A DNA stretch of 64,000 nucleotides. Source: Cliona cf. orientalis (lineage: Eukaryota; Porifera; Demospongiae; Clionaida; Clionaidae). The notes under the pieces are model-generated. The model was not told the origin of the DNA. It saw only the letters and a program-made list of their open reading frames with translations, and ran no database searches. Both the position numbers and the translations under genes were made by a program. Below are positions 23,501 through 33,638 of this stretch, piece by piece. Location of the stretch: assembly GCA_963930775.1 (NCBI GenBank), contig OZ005700.1, forward strand, positions 2,435,476 through 2,499,475, read 5' to 3'. Each line of letters opens with the position of its first letter. Positions within the stretch are counted from its first letter, which is position 1.

Positions 23501-25214
23501 GTGCACACTCCCGGGTAAGCGCCCATGCACCGCATTTCAAGGGGCCACTGTAGCAGCTTCTTTACAAATTTTGATCCCAGGTAAGCGGCCACACTGGCCA
23601 AAATCACGAGTTATCTGGGACACTACGGTATATGAACTAAAAGTGCATGTACTGTAGTTTATTGCTTGTACAAGTTGTTATTAATTGCCACATTCACTGA
23701 CTCCCCAAAAGGCCATCATGACGAGCAGCACAGAGAAGAAGAGTAGTGCGTCGATTGCCATCTTCCTCGTCTCCAACGGAGCCAGCCTCGACGTCAAGAA
23801 CAAGAAGGTCCAGACGCCACTCGACCTTTGCCCCGATCCCAACCTCTACAAGCAGCTGAAGAAGTGTAACCAGGACTACCTCGACTCCAGGGAGAGGAAC
23901 CAGGAGAAGTCACCATCGCCACAAAAAGTATGCATGAGCATGCTGTGTTGTACCAGAATGCGAGATTGTGCATGTAAAGGATGATTTGCGGTGGATATCA
24001 TGTAATATACACTATGGAACCCCTCTAGCTCTATAAGGATGACCCCGATATGACACCATCTCTCTTAATCAGGACACCATAGAAAAGTGTATAAACCTAC
24101 CCTCAGTGTGTCCAGAGTAGTGGGTATACTTCTACGAATTTGTAGCAGGTTAGCTCGCTTATGGCAGCATGATTATGATCAGCCTCCCTATTTAACTCAG
24201 TTCAACGAGTATTAATAATTATTTGAGCATGTGAAATGATTGATATTGTTCTTTCAATCTTTTCCTCAGGAGGTTGCCAATATGTATACTTGTATGAAGT
24301 GTTCGAGTGAGAAGCGGGACTGTCTATTTCTGCCGTGTGGTCATGTGACCCTCTGCTGGGAGTGTTCCAGTGGAGCTACCGTCTGTCAGATCTGCAAAGG
24401 AACCATCACTGAAAGAACAAAGGCAAGTAATTCAGCCTCTTTTTTTCAGGATATGTATTTTTTTTGTTTTCACCATAATGATATAATAGCTTTTCACCAA
24501 TTACAACTGTGTGATTCTGTAGATTGAAGAGTGTCGTGTTTGCTCCGAGGTTGATGCTGAGGTTCTCTTCAAGCCCTGTCTTCATATGGTCGTCTGTACA
24601 AGTAAGTCGACTGAAACCACTCTGCAAATTCATGGAGTGACCATTGCCATCTTGTGTCCATTACTTGTACATGTAGCTTGCTCTGCTGTCATGAAGAAGT
24701 GTGTGGTGTGTAGACAGTCTGTGGAGAAGTCGATTCCCTTCACCATGTGCTGTGGGGGAAGACGTAAGTTCCCTCTCTCCCCTTTCCCCTTTTTTATATA
24801 CTCTCCTGATTTAAACTCATGCTGCATTTCTCTAACCTCCAGCTGGGAAAGCTAAGCGAGAGAAGAGTGGATCTAACCATCTCTCTGGTTCCTTTGGTAA
24901 CAACGATGTTGTCACCTTACAACAGCAGCTACAAGAAATGAAGGACAAGGTTCTCTCTCCCTCTCCCTCTCTCTCTCTCTCCCCCTTTCTCTTTCTCCCC
25001 CCCCCCCCCTCTCTCTCATTCACTCATTCACTCACTCACTCATTGGATACACACACACTTGTCCTTGCAGACTCAGTGTCAGGTGTGCATGGATCGTCGC
25101 AAGAATTGTGTGTTTCTGTGCGGCCATGGGACGTGTCAGTTATGTGCCGATCAGATCGTGGAGTGTCCAATCTGCAGAAAGCCCGTCGAACGAAAGATCA
25201 TCCTCTTTGACTGA
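14506..25214 (+). CDS. MIB1: E3 ubiquitin ligase Mind bomb 1
   Basis: Nineteen exons: 14506..14704, 15027..15198, 16815..16921, 17734..17861, 18689..18880, 19018..19094, 19163..19349, 19751..19895, 20608..20849, 21256..21453, 21781..22065, 22931..23014, 23125..23253, 23712..23927, 24270..24422, 24523..24601, 24677..24763, 24843..24949, 25071..25214. Phases agree; 976 residues (human 1006). Order: MIB/HERC2 domain (1-66), ZZ zinc finger ([19 protein letters not shown]), second MIB/HERC2 ([16 protein letters not shown]), the two MZM-type repeats, ankyrin repeats (about 420-787, with [18 protein letters not shown]), then three RINGs (about 794, 842 and 933 onward), the last being [20 protein letters not shown]. 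Three RINGs and the text FTMCCGG place it with MIB1, not MIB2. It ubiquitylates Delta-type Notch ligands for endocytosis. Intron 15 uses a GC donor. Confidence 0.97.
16751..16806. repeat. (CT)n microsatellite
   Basis: A pure CT run that serves as the polypyrimidine tract for MIB1 exon 3, which begins at 16815. A similar CT/C-rich tract at 20455-20607 precedes exon 9, and another at 24951-25020 precedes exon 19. Confidence 0.95.
17218..17381. repeat. Dispersed repeat, copy A (MIB1 intron 3)
   Basis: About 165 bp, from TTAATTAAGTACTAGCTTT to TTGACCTCAGCGC, repeated in the same orientation at 18385-18554 in the next intron. The copies share long identical runs (for example GGAATTTGCCTGCCTTCCAC) with some substitutions and one short insertion. 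Confidence 0.85.
18385..18554. repeat. Dispersed repeat, copy B (MIB1 intron 4)
   Basis: Direct copy of 17218-17381 with an extra ATGTGTC near its 5' part. No terminal inverted repeat is visible, so the mechanism is unclear (segmental duplication or an old element). Confidence 0.85.
21480..21509 (+). pseudogene. Vestigial copy of MIB1 exon 11 (5' part) in intron 10
   Basis: Thirty bases beginning TCTTCACGATGCC are identical to 21801-21830, the part of exon 11 encoding LHDAISKKR. The flanks (GGGATACT) also resemble exon 11, but the frame is soon lost. It reads as the remnant of a duplicated ankyrin exon. Confidence 0.7.
22221..22257 (+). pseudogene. Vestigial copy of MIB1 exon 11 (3' part) in intron 11
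   Basis: The stretch ending CAGGCACTGATTTCAT resembles the end of exon 11 (CAGGCACTGATTGCTCAC, 22048-22065) including preceding CCACATTGAG. It is followed by a poly-G run at 22259-22275. A weaker third copy lies at 22429-22475 (CCACGTTGAG, then ATTGCTCATGTAA). Confidence 0.55.
23484..23630. mobile_element. MITE, TACCGTAGTGTCCCGGG family, copy 2
   Basis: 147 bp in MIB1 intron 13. Its right end GGGACACTACGGTA matches copy 1; the left end TACTGTGGTGCGGGCAAG is decayed. Internal CATTTCAAGGGG and GCAGCTTCT words match copy 1. Confidence 0.75.
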
Positions 25215-25451
25215 CCAACTCAGCCAAGCTAGTAGCTAATAATCATGATAATTGTGTATTGTTTCAATCAAACTTCTTCATCGATCAAAATTTACTGTAT
25301 TAGGGATAATGTGATTATCTATCTTAAGAATGAAATTTGTTTTTGTGTACTAAATTTAATAATTATTATGCTTATCACATTTACAGGCATTATAATAATA
25401 CCATAATTATTGTTATTGTTATGGTACACACTGTAAAAGGTTCAGCTCATA

Positions 25452-25457
25452 AATAAA
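25452..25457 (+). terminator. Polyadenylation signal AATAAA of MIB1
   Basis: Canonical AATAAA 237 bp after the MIB1 stop in the 321-bp convergent gap before the cytochrome b5 gene. The gap is otherwise AT-rich. Confidence 0.45.
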
Positions 25458-25535
25458 CAAGTATGCATAAAATGAAATTTGTATAATTTTGATTGTGTGA
25501 TGGTTAAATAATAACTTAATAAATATACACACTGC

Positions 25536-27147
25536 CTACACAGATGTTTCATAGCCTGTGACACTGTTGTAAGTAGTCACGAGATAGTCTGAATACTCTG
25601 GTGAGCTCGTAGCAGCAGAAGTGGCATTGACAGTGGGCACTGCTAGCGTGACCGAACTCTCAGAGGAGCTGGCAGCAGCAGAGGTGGCAGTGTTGATGGG
25701 TACAGCTAGTGTGACTGAAGACTCCGAAGAGCTGGTGGTGGTGGTGGGGGCAGTCATGGAGGGCACTGCTAGTGCGATGACTCCTGCTGGCTCCTCCTCC
25801 TCCTCTGCTGTGCTGCTACTGGTGGCCTTGGTTGCCTGCTTTGCAGTGAGGGATGACCCTGATAATTAATGAATTATTGTATTAGCCACAAGAATTTAAT
25901 ATGACACACAATCACTGTATAATGGTTGTTGTCTTATTAAATTTTATGCCTAGTAACCATTGGAATTTTCTATGATACATTTATATACAGGTAATATATC
26001 CGATATCCCCAACTGGACATTTACCTAGCTTTAGTGGGAACACTGCCGATGAGGAAGCTGGTGCACCAGTGTACACACCAACAATGCATTTCTGAAGAAT
26101 ACTCTCACTGTTCACCCAGATGTGAATCTGGAACAGAAATGTGAACAGAAGTGTAACGATAAGCATTTAGCATTAATTTTAACAGGAGAAGGCCCTTCCT
26201 CCCCCCTCCAGGCTGCTCACGACTATAATAATATTACAATATTATCATGATGATGATCCATTGTATCATAATAGAGACCTTGTCAAAGAGTTGTGTACAG
26301 TCGTTTCCAGCTCCTCTCATCAGCTGTGCTTTGCCCCCTGGGTGATACTTCATGAATGGAGTGATGTTGTACACGACACCTATATATATAGAACCACATG
26401 TATTCCCTATGCTCATCCATCTCTCTCTCTTTCTAATATTGAAAAAATGGGAGTGGCCTGGGGATGAGGCTACCCTACCTCTCACAACTGTCCACGCATC
26501 TTCCTCTGTGTCATGTTTAGCCAGTTCCTCTGCTGAAACTCTCTTTAGCTGTCCCCCCACACCAGTCAGATCCCCAGCACTCTGAGTGTAGTGAGTCCAA
26601 TCAAACATACTGTATCCAGGATGCAAGTGGCTGAGAGAAGGAAGCATAGAAAAGAGCAAGATTGGTCGTAGGGTACTATTAATATTATAACAAAAAATTA
26701 TGTGCAGATCCCCATCTAGCTCTCTAGGCTTTCTTGTGGGCAGAGGAAGGTAGCCACAAGAGAGCCTGTACGGGAATGAGGCTACCATTTAATAATATAT
26801 TAAAGTACCAAAATTTTGGTTTTGAATACGACTGCCCTAATAAAAATTAATCCTGTATGGATTGATATGATATATTAAATCGTAATCCTCCACCTTACCG
26901 AGACTCAGATTTCTTGGTGGTTCCAAGGTGCTTCCTGGCAGTGTTGGCTGTGGGTAGATTGAGAGTGGCTACAGAGGAGAGAGGGATGGTGGCCTGGGGC
27001 TGCCGACGAGCCGCTTGGAGCCCTCCAGGCGACAGAGAAGAGGAAGTGGGCGTCACCTCGTCGTCCTCCGTTGTGATGCAAACTAAAGAAAAACGCCAAC
27101 TTATGGAAATTTGTACTTAGAAACACAGCATCCTTACTACTAGCCAT
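25536..27147 (-). CDS. Cytochrome b5 domain protein of the CYB5R4 (Ncb5or) type, without reductase
   Basis: Six exons: 27138..27147, 26899..27082, 26479..26609, 26279..26379, 26025..26127, 25536..25858, all in phase, 283 residues. Residues about 65-175 match the N-terminal b5 module of CYB5R4: MFDWTHYTQSAGDLTG, RVSAEELAKHDTEEDAW, then the haem motif KYHPGGKAQLMRGAG and the second haem His in DKIHIWVNSESILQK. The CYB5R4 CS and FAD/NADH reductase domains are absent. Instead the last exon is Ser/Thr/Ala-rich, with the 12-residue unit SSSESSVTLAVP repeated twice, and ends ETSV, a class I PDZ-ligand form. Exon 1 codes only 3 residues plus one base. Function inferred: a haem electron carrier with a new tail. 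Divergent from the deoxynucleoside kinase. Confidence 0.85.
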
Positions 27148-27262
27148 GATGATTAGCTCCTCTGTATCATCTATGTCTGTACTGAGGTACCGTCCATAAT
27201 TTTGCTGAGTCAGCACTCCTATAATCAGATATCTGCGGTATAGCCCCACCCACCTTTGACGC
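27148..27262. promoter_or_regulatory. Compact shared promoter of the cytochrome b5 and deoxynucleoside kinase genes
   Basis: Only 115 bp separates the outermost start codons. It contains a perfect TRE-type Maf element (27203-27215), a CCCCACCCACC box (27244-27254) and overlaps ACGCATGCGCGT at 27259-27270. Confidence 0.65.
27203..27215. promoter_or_regulatory. Perfect TRE-type Maf recognition element TGCTGAGTCAGCA
   Basis: The 13-bp palindrome matches the T-MARE consensus at every position and also contains the AP-1 core TGAGTCA. Maf, Nrf/CNC and AP-1 bZIP factors bind such sites. The match is seen; use by these two genes is inferred. Confidence 0.6.
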
Positions 27263-30200
27263 ATGCGCGTTAGGCGTTTTATGATTTTTGGCGGCAAGTT
27301 GGCAGACAGCGTCCAACAAAAAAAAGACCTGGCCTTGCTTCGACTACGGTTCTTCTCCATGCTTCAGAGGAACATGATAGGTGCCCCCGACGTCCTCATG
27401 TCTACAGACTCCGTTCTCACCCAAAGAACGCACCAGCTAGCCGTTGGCAAGGAGAATATCGGGGCCAGCGCCAACAAAAGCTTGGCTACCATTCGTACTC
27501 AGGAGAAGGCGTTGTCCGACTCCATGCAGCAGGTGCCTAGGATTGGCTTACACGTTGCTGAAAGGCTCAGCCCTAGCTCTGGGAAGCTGCTGATAGTGGA
27601 GGGAAATATTGGAGTGGGGAAGACGACCCTCACGAAAAAAATCGCCAGGGAGCTCAACTACAAGCTCTTCTTGGAGCCAGCCACGGAGAACCCCTTCCTC
27701 GGTAAGAACTGACTACTCCGTTATCCTACTTTGAAGTGTTTGGTCAGCATGATGGACTATAATAAAATGAACTCAGATCTCAGTACCGAGGCTCAAAAAT
27801 AGAGCGGTGTCAATGTGTGGCATGATCATTCCCACTCTTGAGATTAAAGGATACTAAATACCAGTCCCATACCCTTTATACATAATATTATATTAAATAA
27901 CAAGGATACAACTCACTATACTAATAGGTAAGATCGCTTTTATACCTGGGGACGAGGCTTTCAGTAGTCTCAACCTAAATAATTCAGTGCTTTTCATGCC
28001 ACAAACTATACCACCATACTATGCAGAGAAATTCTACGCTGATCCTCACAAGTATGCACTGAAGCTGCAGCTGTGGATCCTCAACCAGCGATACCTCACC
28101 TATGTAGCTGCTGTGAAACATATCCTTGAAACAGGTAAGTACGTAAGGATCTATGGAAATTGATAATTACTATTAATTTTATTGTATGCATAATATTATG
28201 TTATCAAACAATCGCAGGTGAAGGTGCAGTGTTGGACAGATCTGTCTACAGTGACAGTGTCTTTGCCAGCGTTTGTACTCAGGAAGGCTTCATCTCCAAC
28301 GAAGGTATAATATTTTTTTACTCTACTGCAACTATTAGTGCTCATAAATAAAATTAAAGCTAGATAAGATGCTCCAAATGGGGGCAATATTTATCCCCAC
28401 CATCTAAGCTGTTCTATTTCTACCTCACCTCTCTACGTTTATCTTTTATTCCTATCATAGAGTCGGTAGACTCTATAAGTAGGGATGGCCTGGATATGCC
28501 ATATATGTAATACATTGCAAATACCCAAATATCTCAAGATAGGTAATTTTGTGAAATTTCTAAGTGTGAAAATCGGAATCTCCAGCAAATTATCTATCTA
28601 ACAAGACCAAGATCATCCATCAATTCAATTGTACAGTACAGCTCAAAAAAAACTTGCCGCAACTACTGATAGTTACGGATCTATTTAGTACAGAAAGGTA
28701 CTTGTAGGCAGTTACCCCCAAATACCTTTATACCACCTGGATGGGTTGATTATGTGTGTATGGCTTCCAGGAGTAATTCCCTCAGTACCAGTAACTACCT
28801 TGACTTAAACAGATTCATTGTAGAGGTAACTGCGTTACCCCACAGTGGCACTCTGGAGTACATGTAACTCCAGTAGCCACAAGTACATGCCTCTACCTCT
28901 GTATCCTTGGGAACATAGCTTCAAAATCAGTTTCTTGCCTTCGCAGCAGTAGTAAGCTTGGTCATTTTTGAGATCTAGACAGCTATTGTTCTAGGTTTCA
29001 ACATCTAAGCAGATCAGTATCAGTGATACAAACGTCTAATTTTATAGATAACTGGGTGTAAAGGTAATTACGCTGAATATATGTGGACAAACACAAATAC
29101 CACTAAGCCGGTATTTACGTCATATCAGCCACACACAATGGAACGTGTACATGTATATGTACATACATGTACGTCTGCGGTAATGCTTTCTACATTATAC
29201 ACCAAATCTACTGAATCTATTGAACCACAAACACCACCGTATTTATGTACCGCGGAACTGTTGATACCACAATAGGTGTATTTACTTCTAACTTCATTTG
29301 ATATTGCTCCACTAATAGGCTACCCACCAAAAACACATGTACAGAAGCCATTTGTTGTTTTGTGCTTTTACCCCGCTATGAAATTACTGAGTGGTCTGAC
29401 TTTACTGAAGTTAGAAGTAGTTAAATGAAGTTAGACGAAGTTTTGTAGTAAGATGTACTTGGGATGTAACTACTGCCAATTTTTTTTGACCTGTACTGTA
29501 TATGCCAGAACCAGATGATCAAAAAAATGGCCATTTGTCAATCTTTCTTTCTTTCTTTCTTTCTTTTTAGTTTCCAGGGCTAGCTCGAGATTGCCTTGAC
29601 CTCTCATCTTAGTTTAAGTATAAATCCATTCCATTTAGTAGCGCGCATTGCAGTGGCACGCTAATATTGCGTTATATTGACAGTTGCGTAATAGTGGGTG
29701 TGTACGGTGCATTGACACGTATCTGATATGCCATTTTGTGATCTAATACGCATGCTCAGAATGTGTTGCCATGGTGAAGTCATGTGACAGCGCCCTGGCC
29801 CTCGAGCCTTGAGGCCTCGGCGATTGCCTAGCCCTAGCGCTAGTATTCTAGCGCTCTGCTGGATCGATCAAGGATATGAAAGCGCAAGGCTCGAGGAACG
29901 GTAAGGCGCTAGTCATAAGCGAGCTACTCGCTAGCGCGTGCAGCGCTAGCGATCCGCTGGATAGATCATGGATATGAAGCCTGCGCAAGGCTCGAGTAGC
30001 TCAGCGATAACGTACAGATTAGCTGCTGCCAACAATAAAACTTAGAACTTGGTTTTCTCCCTAAACGAAAGAGTCTCATTGCTACATAGATATCGGCCGC
30101 CTCACGCTGCCTTCTTTGTCAACCTCTTCATAGGCATAGGAACGCAAGCCTTTATCGAGGGGCGTGGCTAAGAATTTTGCACAGATATGATCTTCATTCT

Positions 30201-30800
30201 TCTACACTGGAATATTGACAGCGAATCATGTAAGATGAATTATTCTGAGAGCAATAAAAAAAGAACAGAAACAAGTATAAAAACAATTAAATAAAATTGA
30301 AGGATGAAGTAGGGATGGCAGGATCAAAAAGTACATGAACAAGATTTGTAGGGATAATCACATCCACTATACATCCCTACACTTGCTTTTCTCGATTATC
30401 ATGCACCTAACTTGTTCGTTAAGCACTCTTGACTTGCATATGGAAGATATTACTGCTCTTGCATCCCTCAAAAAGCAAGTGTAGGGATGTATAGTGGATG
30501 TGATTATCCCTACAAATCTTGTTCATGTACTTTTTGATCCTGCCATCCCTACTTCATCCTTCAATTTTATTTAATTGTTTTTATACTTGTAATAATTATA
30601 GGGTATGAGCAATACCTGTACTGGAGAAGACGCTCGCTGGAGCACCTGCCCCTTCCTCACGTCACCATCTTCCTCGACGCCTCCCCTCAGTGCTGCTACG
30701 AGAGGATACACACAAGAGCCAGGGTGAGCAAAAATAATAAATATTACGAGGATGAATGTTTTCAATGGCCTTGTTCCTGGATTCTCCATGCAACCGGCCT

Positions 30801-30837
<37 letters not shown>

Positions 30838-31877
30838 AAGGGTTGCCACAGTGCATCTGACGACCCCTTACCTTTAGTTTTACGGTCTGGCCATGGTCTG
30901 TGCAGGATTGTGAGAAGAGTGGTGTTACCCTGGACTATCTTCAGAAACTTCACAAAGAATATTTGAAGTTCCTTCAAGTAATGAGGTCAGTCTGTGATGA
31001 GTGAGTACTTTATGGAGTGATGACGTGTTATTGTAATAATTAATTTTGTGACAGGGCTGAGGGATCCGTTGTCCTCCAATTTGATTGGTCCACTTTCAAA
31101 AGCACAACAACGGTAAGTGATCTCTACTCTCGTGTTAGTTGGGCTATATTATATAGTTCTAGCCCGTTGCTATGTGGTTACTAAGGTATACAAGGTACTG
31201 TATATGTGATACAGTCCCTCCTTGTAGGGCTCATGTCCATATGTTTACTATTATACAGTTCCTGAGGGCCAGGGCAAACATTCATACAGTTCTTAGGGGC
31301 TAAAAACATGTTTATTGTATCCATGGAAACAATGGGCTAGAAAATAGTTATTGACCAATCCCTCGCTTTGTATGCAGTATAGAAGCACTCATCCCTCGGG
31401 CTTTGCCCTCGGGATTTGTGCTTCTATACTGCATACAGACCTCGGGAGTTGGTCAATAACTATTACTTAGACCCTTCCTGGTACTTGTAATCATTATTGC
31501 GCGCCAGGAAGGATAGAGTATGGTAGTGTCAAGGGCTTATCCCTTGGTAGTGTATATTATTATAGACCCTGACATTCTGTGTGTAGTTACACACTCAGGG
31601 TTGTAGCCAGAGGGTAAAATGAAGAGAGGTCACCCTCCTCTTCAACCTCAGTTTTGTTTGATGTGGTTATTAAAACCACAATAATACTTTGATCTTTCTA
31701 CCATCACCCCCTTTAAAATACGAGCTGACTACAACATTGACACTTTGTACACTGCTATTTCTCGTACATGTGCAGGTGACATCGATAGTGCATGCGGCAA
31801 GAGTGGCTGAGTGGAGAGATCAAGAGCTGCCAGTCAATGGCACGCTAGTCGAGATACCCCTGGTTGAAGAAGCATGA
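27263..31877 (+). CDS. Deoxynucleoside kinase (dCK/dGK/TK2 family)
   Basis: Seven exons: 27263..27701, 28027..28134, 28218..28304, 30602..30723, 30906..30985, 31055..31112, 31776..31877; 331 residues from the first ATG. Residues 114-121 form the P-loop GNIGVGKT; later come the base-site helix RYLTYVAAVKHILETG, the catalytic LDRSVYSDSVFA, and the LID RIHTRARDCEKSG followed by LDYLQKLHKEYLKFL. It phosphorylates deoxynucleosides for salvage. Substrate preference cannot be read; the family also includes the inactive NDUFA10 subunit, but the P-loop and DRS are intact. The N-terminal ~105 residues are unconserved and Arg/Ser-rich, possibly a mitochondrial leader. The first ATG overlaps an NRF-1-like site, so starts at 27281 or 27359 are alternatives. 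Confidence 0.85.
28632..29500. mobile_element. Non-autonomous Tc1/mariner-like element
   Basis: 869 bp bounded by TA-CAGTACAG... inverted ends: left TACAGTACAGCTCAAAAAAA at 28632, and the complement of CTGTACTGTA at 29491-29500. About 20 bp match with one mismatch, and similarity continues for a further ~15 bp. TA at each edge fits a TA target duplication. No transposase frame is visible inside. Confidence 0.65.
29853..29996 (+). repeat. Duplicated GC-rich module
   Basis: The words GCTGGATCGATCA, GGATATGAA and GCGCAAGGCTCGAG occur at 29858-29895 and again at 29956-29996, with TAGCGCT words between. It stands out from the AT-rich surroundings in GC content. Confidence 0.65.
30271..30590. mobile_element. 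Perfect 120-bp inverted repeat (hairpin element)
   Basis: 30271-30390 and 30471-30590 are exact reverse complements over all 120 bases, with an 80-bp loop. The right arm stops 11 bp before exon 4 of the deoxynucleoside kinase. There is no open frame. The transcript must form a long duplex here. Confidence 0.9.
30801..30835. repeat. Poly-G tract
   Basis: About 35 Gs in the 182-bp intron 4 of the deoxynucleoside kinase gene. It generates spurious poly-Pro frames on the other strand. Confidence 0.95.
31343..31464. mobile_element. Hairpin MITE with CGGGC/GCCCTCGGG centre
   Basis: Arms beginning AATAGTTATTGACCA (31343) and ending in its complement (31463) pair over about 58 bp with a few mismatches, meeting at CCCTCGGGCTTTGCCCTCGGG. 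A similar-looking but different hairpin lies at 46785-46900. Confidence 0.8.
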
Positions 31878-32232
31878 TGTTGGTATAATATTTTTCCTTC
31901 TAATTACACTACCCCCGTCTATATTACTAGTTTGGCACACTTTAGATCTAGTCTTTCGTTCACATACACTCAGCCACTTATATCCACTTACATCCAGTTT
32001 ACTATGTTGTTATTAAAATTATTTATTGTGCATATCATTACAATCAAATAATTATTAAATTTTTTTATATCAGATTCTAAATTTTGAAGAGGAGATCAAG
32101 GTGCATGTGTGCATCAATTGTAATAATTAATTTTTGTACACAAAACAGGTGAATATGCACAAGGAGATAGCAGTCGAAATTTCTCACACATCCCTATATA
32201 TAATTTATCAAGAGTATACTCTTGATATTATT

Positions 32233-33487
32233 CTAGAGAGATTTTTTGAAATGATACATGACGACAGCGAGCAAGGGCACCATCATCCACCCCGTGAAGG
32301 TGAGGACATACCAGAACCCGTTGCCCTGGCTTGCGGCAGAGGACTGGGTCACTGGCCTACTGTTCACTACAGTGTTAGTGAGTCTCTGGACCTGGTGCTC
32401 CAGGGTCCGCACTCTTCTCTCTAGGTCGGTCAGAGATGATGATGCCACCTGATGACCTCCACTGAAAGCCTCCGACATCCTGTACAGAATAATGCCATGC
32501 AACAATAATATGGTATACTGTAGGTCGGGTTTTAATTGTGAGTATCTATTAATTGTGAGTTTTTCTATGTTTCGCAATTAACAGATTTGCAAACATAAAC
32601 GTGCACGTACACTACAATACGGTACGGGGTCGTCCATCATAAATATTGGATTCCCAATTTGGCCAGACTTGACTAGAACGCAATCATTAAACTACGCAAT
32701 TAAAACTCGTCCTACAGTGCATACTTTTGGTGAGAGCATTAAATTTTAGCTCAGTTGCACCAATTGCATAGGTATGATTCATGCCGGCATGAACATACAG
32801 GTGCCTGTGCCATATGGGTTTTTCAAGGGCTGGGAGCTGGATGCCAATCTGGAAGCAAAATATCACATATGATAAGCTTATGCAATGGAGAGATCACAGC
32901 AGGAGTGGTAGAAGTGCAACCCCAGCTCTTCAGTGTAAATAAAATCTGTTGTTTCTAAGTGACTTTGGAGTAGGTAAAGGTCGTCGGAGAAATGTACATA
33001 AATGAAAACACTCTATAGGCCCACTTGTACATCAACAAAAGAGGAATTTAATACAATTTAATACTTTAATAGTTATGAAGGAGCTTACTGCATGGCTGGA
33101 GCTCCCTGAAGGTCACGTGCTGGTTCTGACGGCTGCACTCCACCGCTCTGCCCTGCACCTCCCATGGCCATCCTCTGGACAAATTCATCCCTGATCCCCC
33201 CGTCCCCACCAACCCCTTCCCCTCCACTGAGAACTGATACTGGTGGAGCTGGGGGCATCGCTGGCTCGAGAGTGATCTTGTCAGGAACCTACCAATTATG
33301 TATGAAAGCACCCAGAGCTATGAAATAATATTACACACTACCATACTCCATGTTCTAGTACCTTCATAGGTCTGTATCTTCCCTCGCCACCTGGTGGGTC
33401 CCTAGCTCCCCCTCCTCCTCCCAGCTCTATCTTCTCAGGTACAGCCATGTACCTCAAAGGAGCCTGACTCTGGCTTTCAACTGCCAT
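32233..33487 (-). CDS. MFF: Mitochondrial fission factor-like tail-anchored protein
   Basis: Three exons: 33362..33487, 33089..33288, 32233..32479; phases join to 190 residues. The apparent stop after exon 2 is removed by the donor CA/GTAAGC. Two motifs, YMAVPEKIEL and PMKVPDKITL, recall the duplicated RVPEKLKV/QVPERIVV motifs that recruit DRP1 in MFF and fly Tango11. A short coiled coil (LERRVRTLEHQVQRLTN) precedes one C-terminal membrane segment (WYVLTFTGWMMVPLLAVVMY) with a basic HFKKSL end, the tail-anchor layout of MFF on mitochondria and peroxisomes. It is short and Gly/Pro-rich between. Sequence identity is low, so the name rests on the motif pair plus architecture. Head-to-head with the Rho-death gene. 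Confidence 0.7.
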
Positions 33488-33638
33488 TTAATACACCTAC
33501 TTCTGGAATCGAGTCTGATGCGTAAAGGGTTAAAATTTTAATTGCTACGATGTCTCGTTCCCAGTCCCCAATCCAAAGAGGGGTGTGGCACGCGCGAGAT
33601 ATTTCGCTATAATATTAGTAAGACAATCAGCTTGAGTT
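33488..33638. promoter_or_regulatory. Shared promoter region of MFF-like and Rho-ROCO-death genes
   Basis: 151 bp between divergent start codons. It holds GAGGGGTGTGG and CACGCGCGAG GC-rich words near 33578-33598; no TATA box at a useful position. Confidence 0.5.

Larger units (their letters stand above)
28305..30601 (+). other. Large intron 3 of the deoxynucleoside kinase gene
   Basis: 2.3 kb without coding exons, filled by a TA-flanked transposon-like element (28632-29500), a CTTT run (29544-29567), a GC-rich block with duplicated words (29800-30000) and a perfect inverted repeat reaching to 11 bp from the acceptor. Confidence 0.8.

Noticed and set aside
25621..25869. Open frame with a hydrophobic stretch on the + strand
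   Set aside because: It is the antisense of the Ser/Thr/Ala-rich last exon of the cytochrome b5 gene, whose splicing phase is consistent.
29853..29996. CRISPR-like array from the repeated GGATATGAA words
   Set aside because: Only two imperfect copies, no regular spacers, and the context is an animal intron.
30571..30977. Poly-proline frames on the minus strand
   Set aside because: Produced by the poly-G tract at 30801-30835 over dNK exon 4 and intron 4.
33078..33094. In-frame TAA after the second MFF-like exon
   Set aside because: The TAA belongs to a GTAAGC donor; splicing CA/G to 32479 restores the frame and joins a tail anchor.
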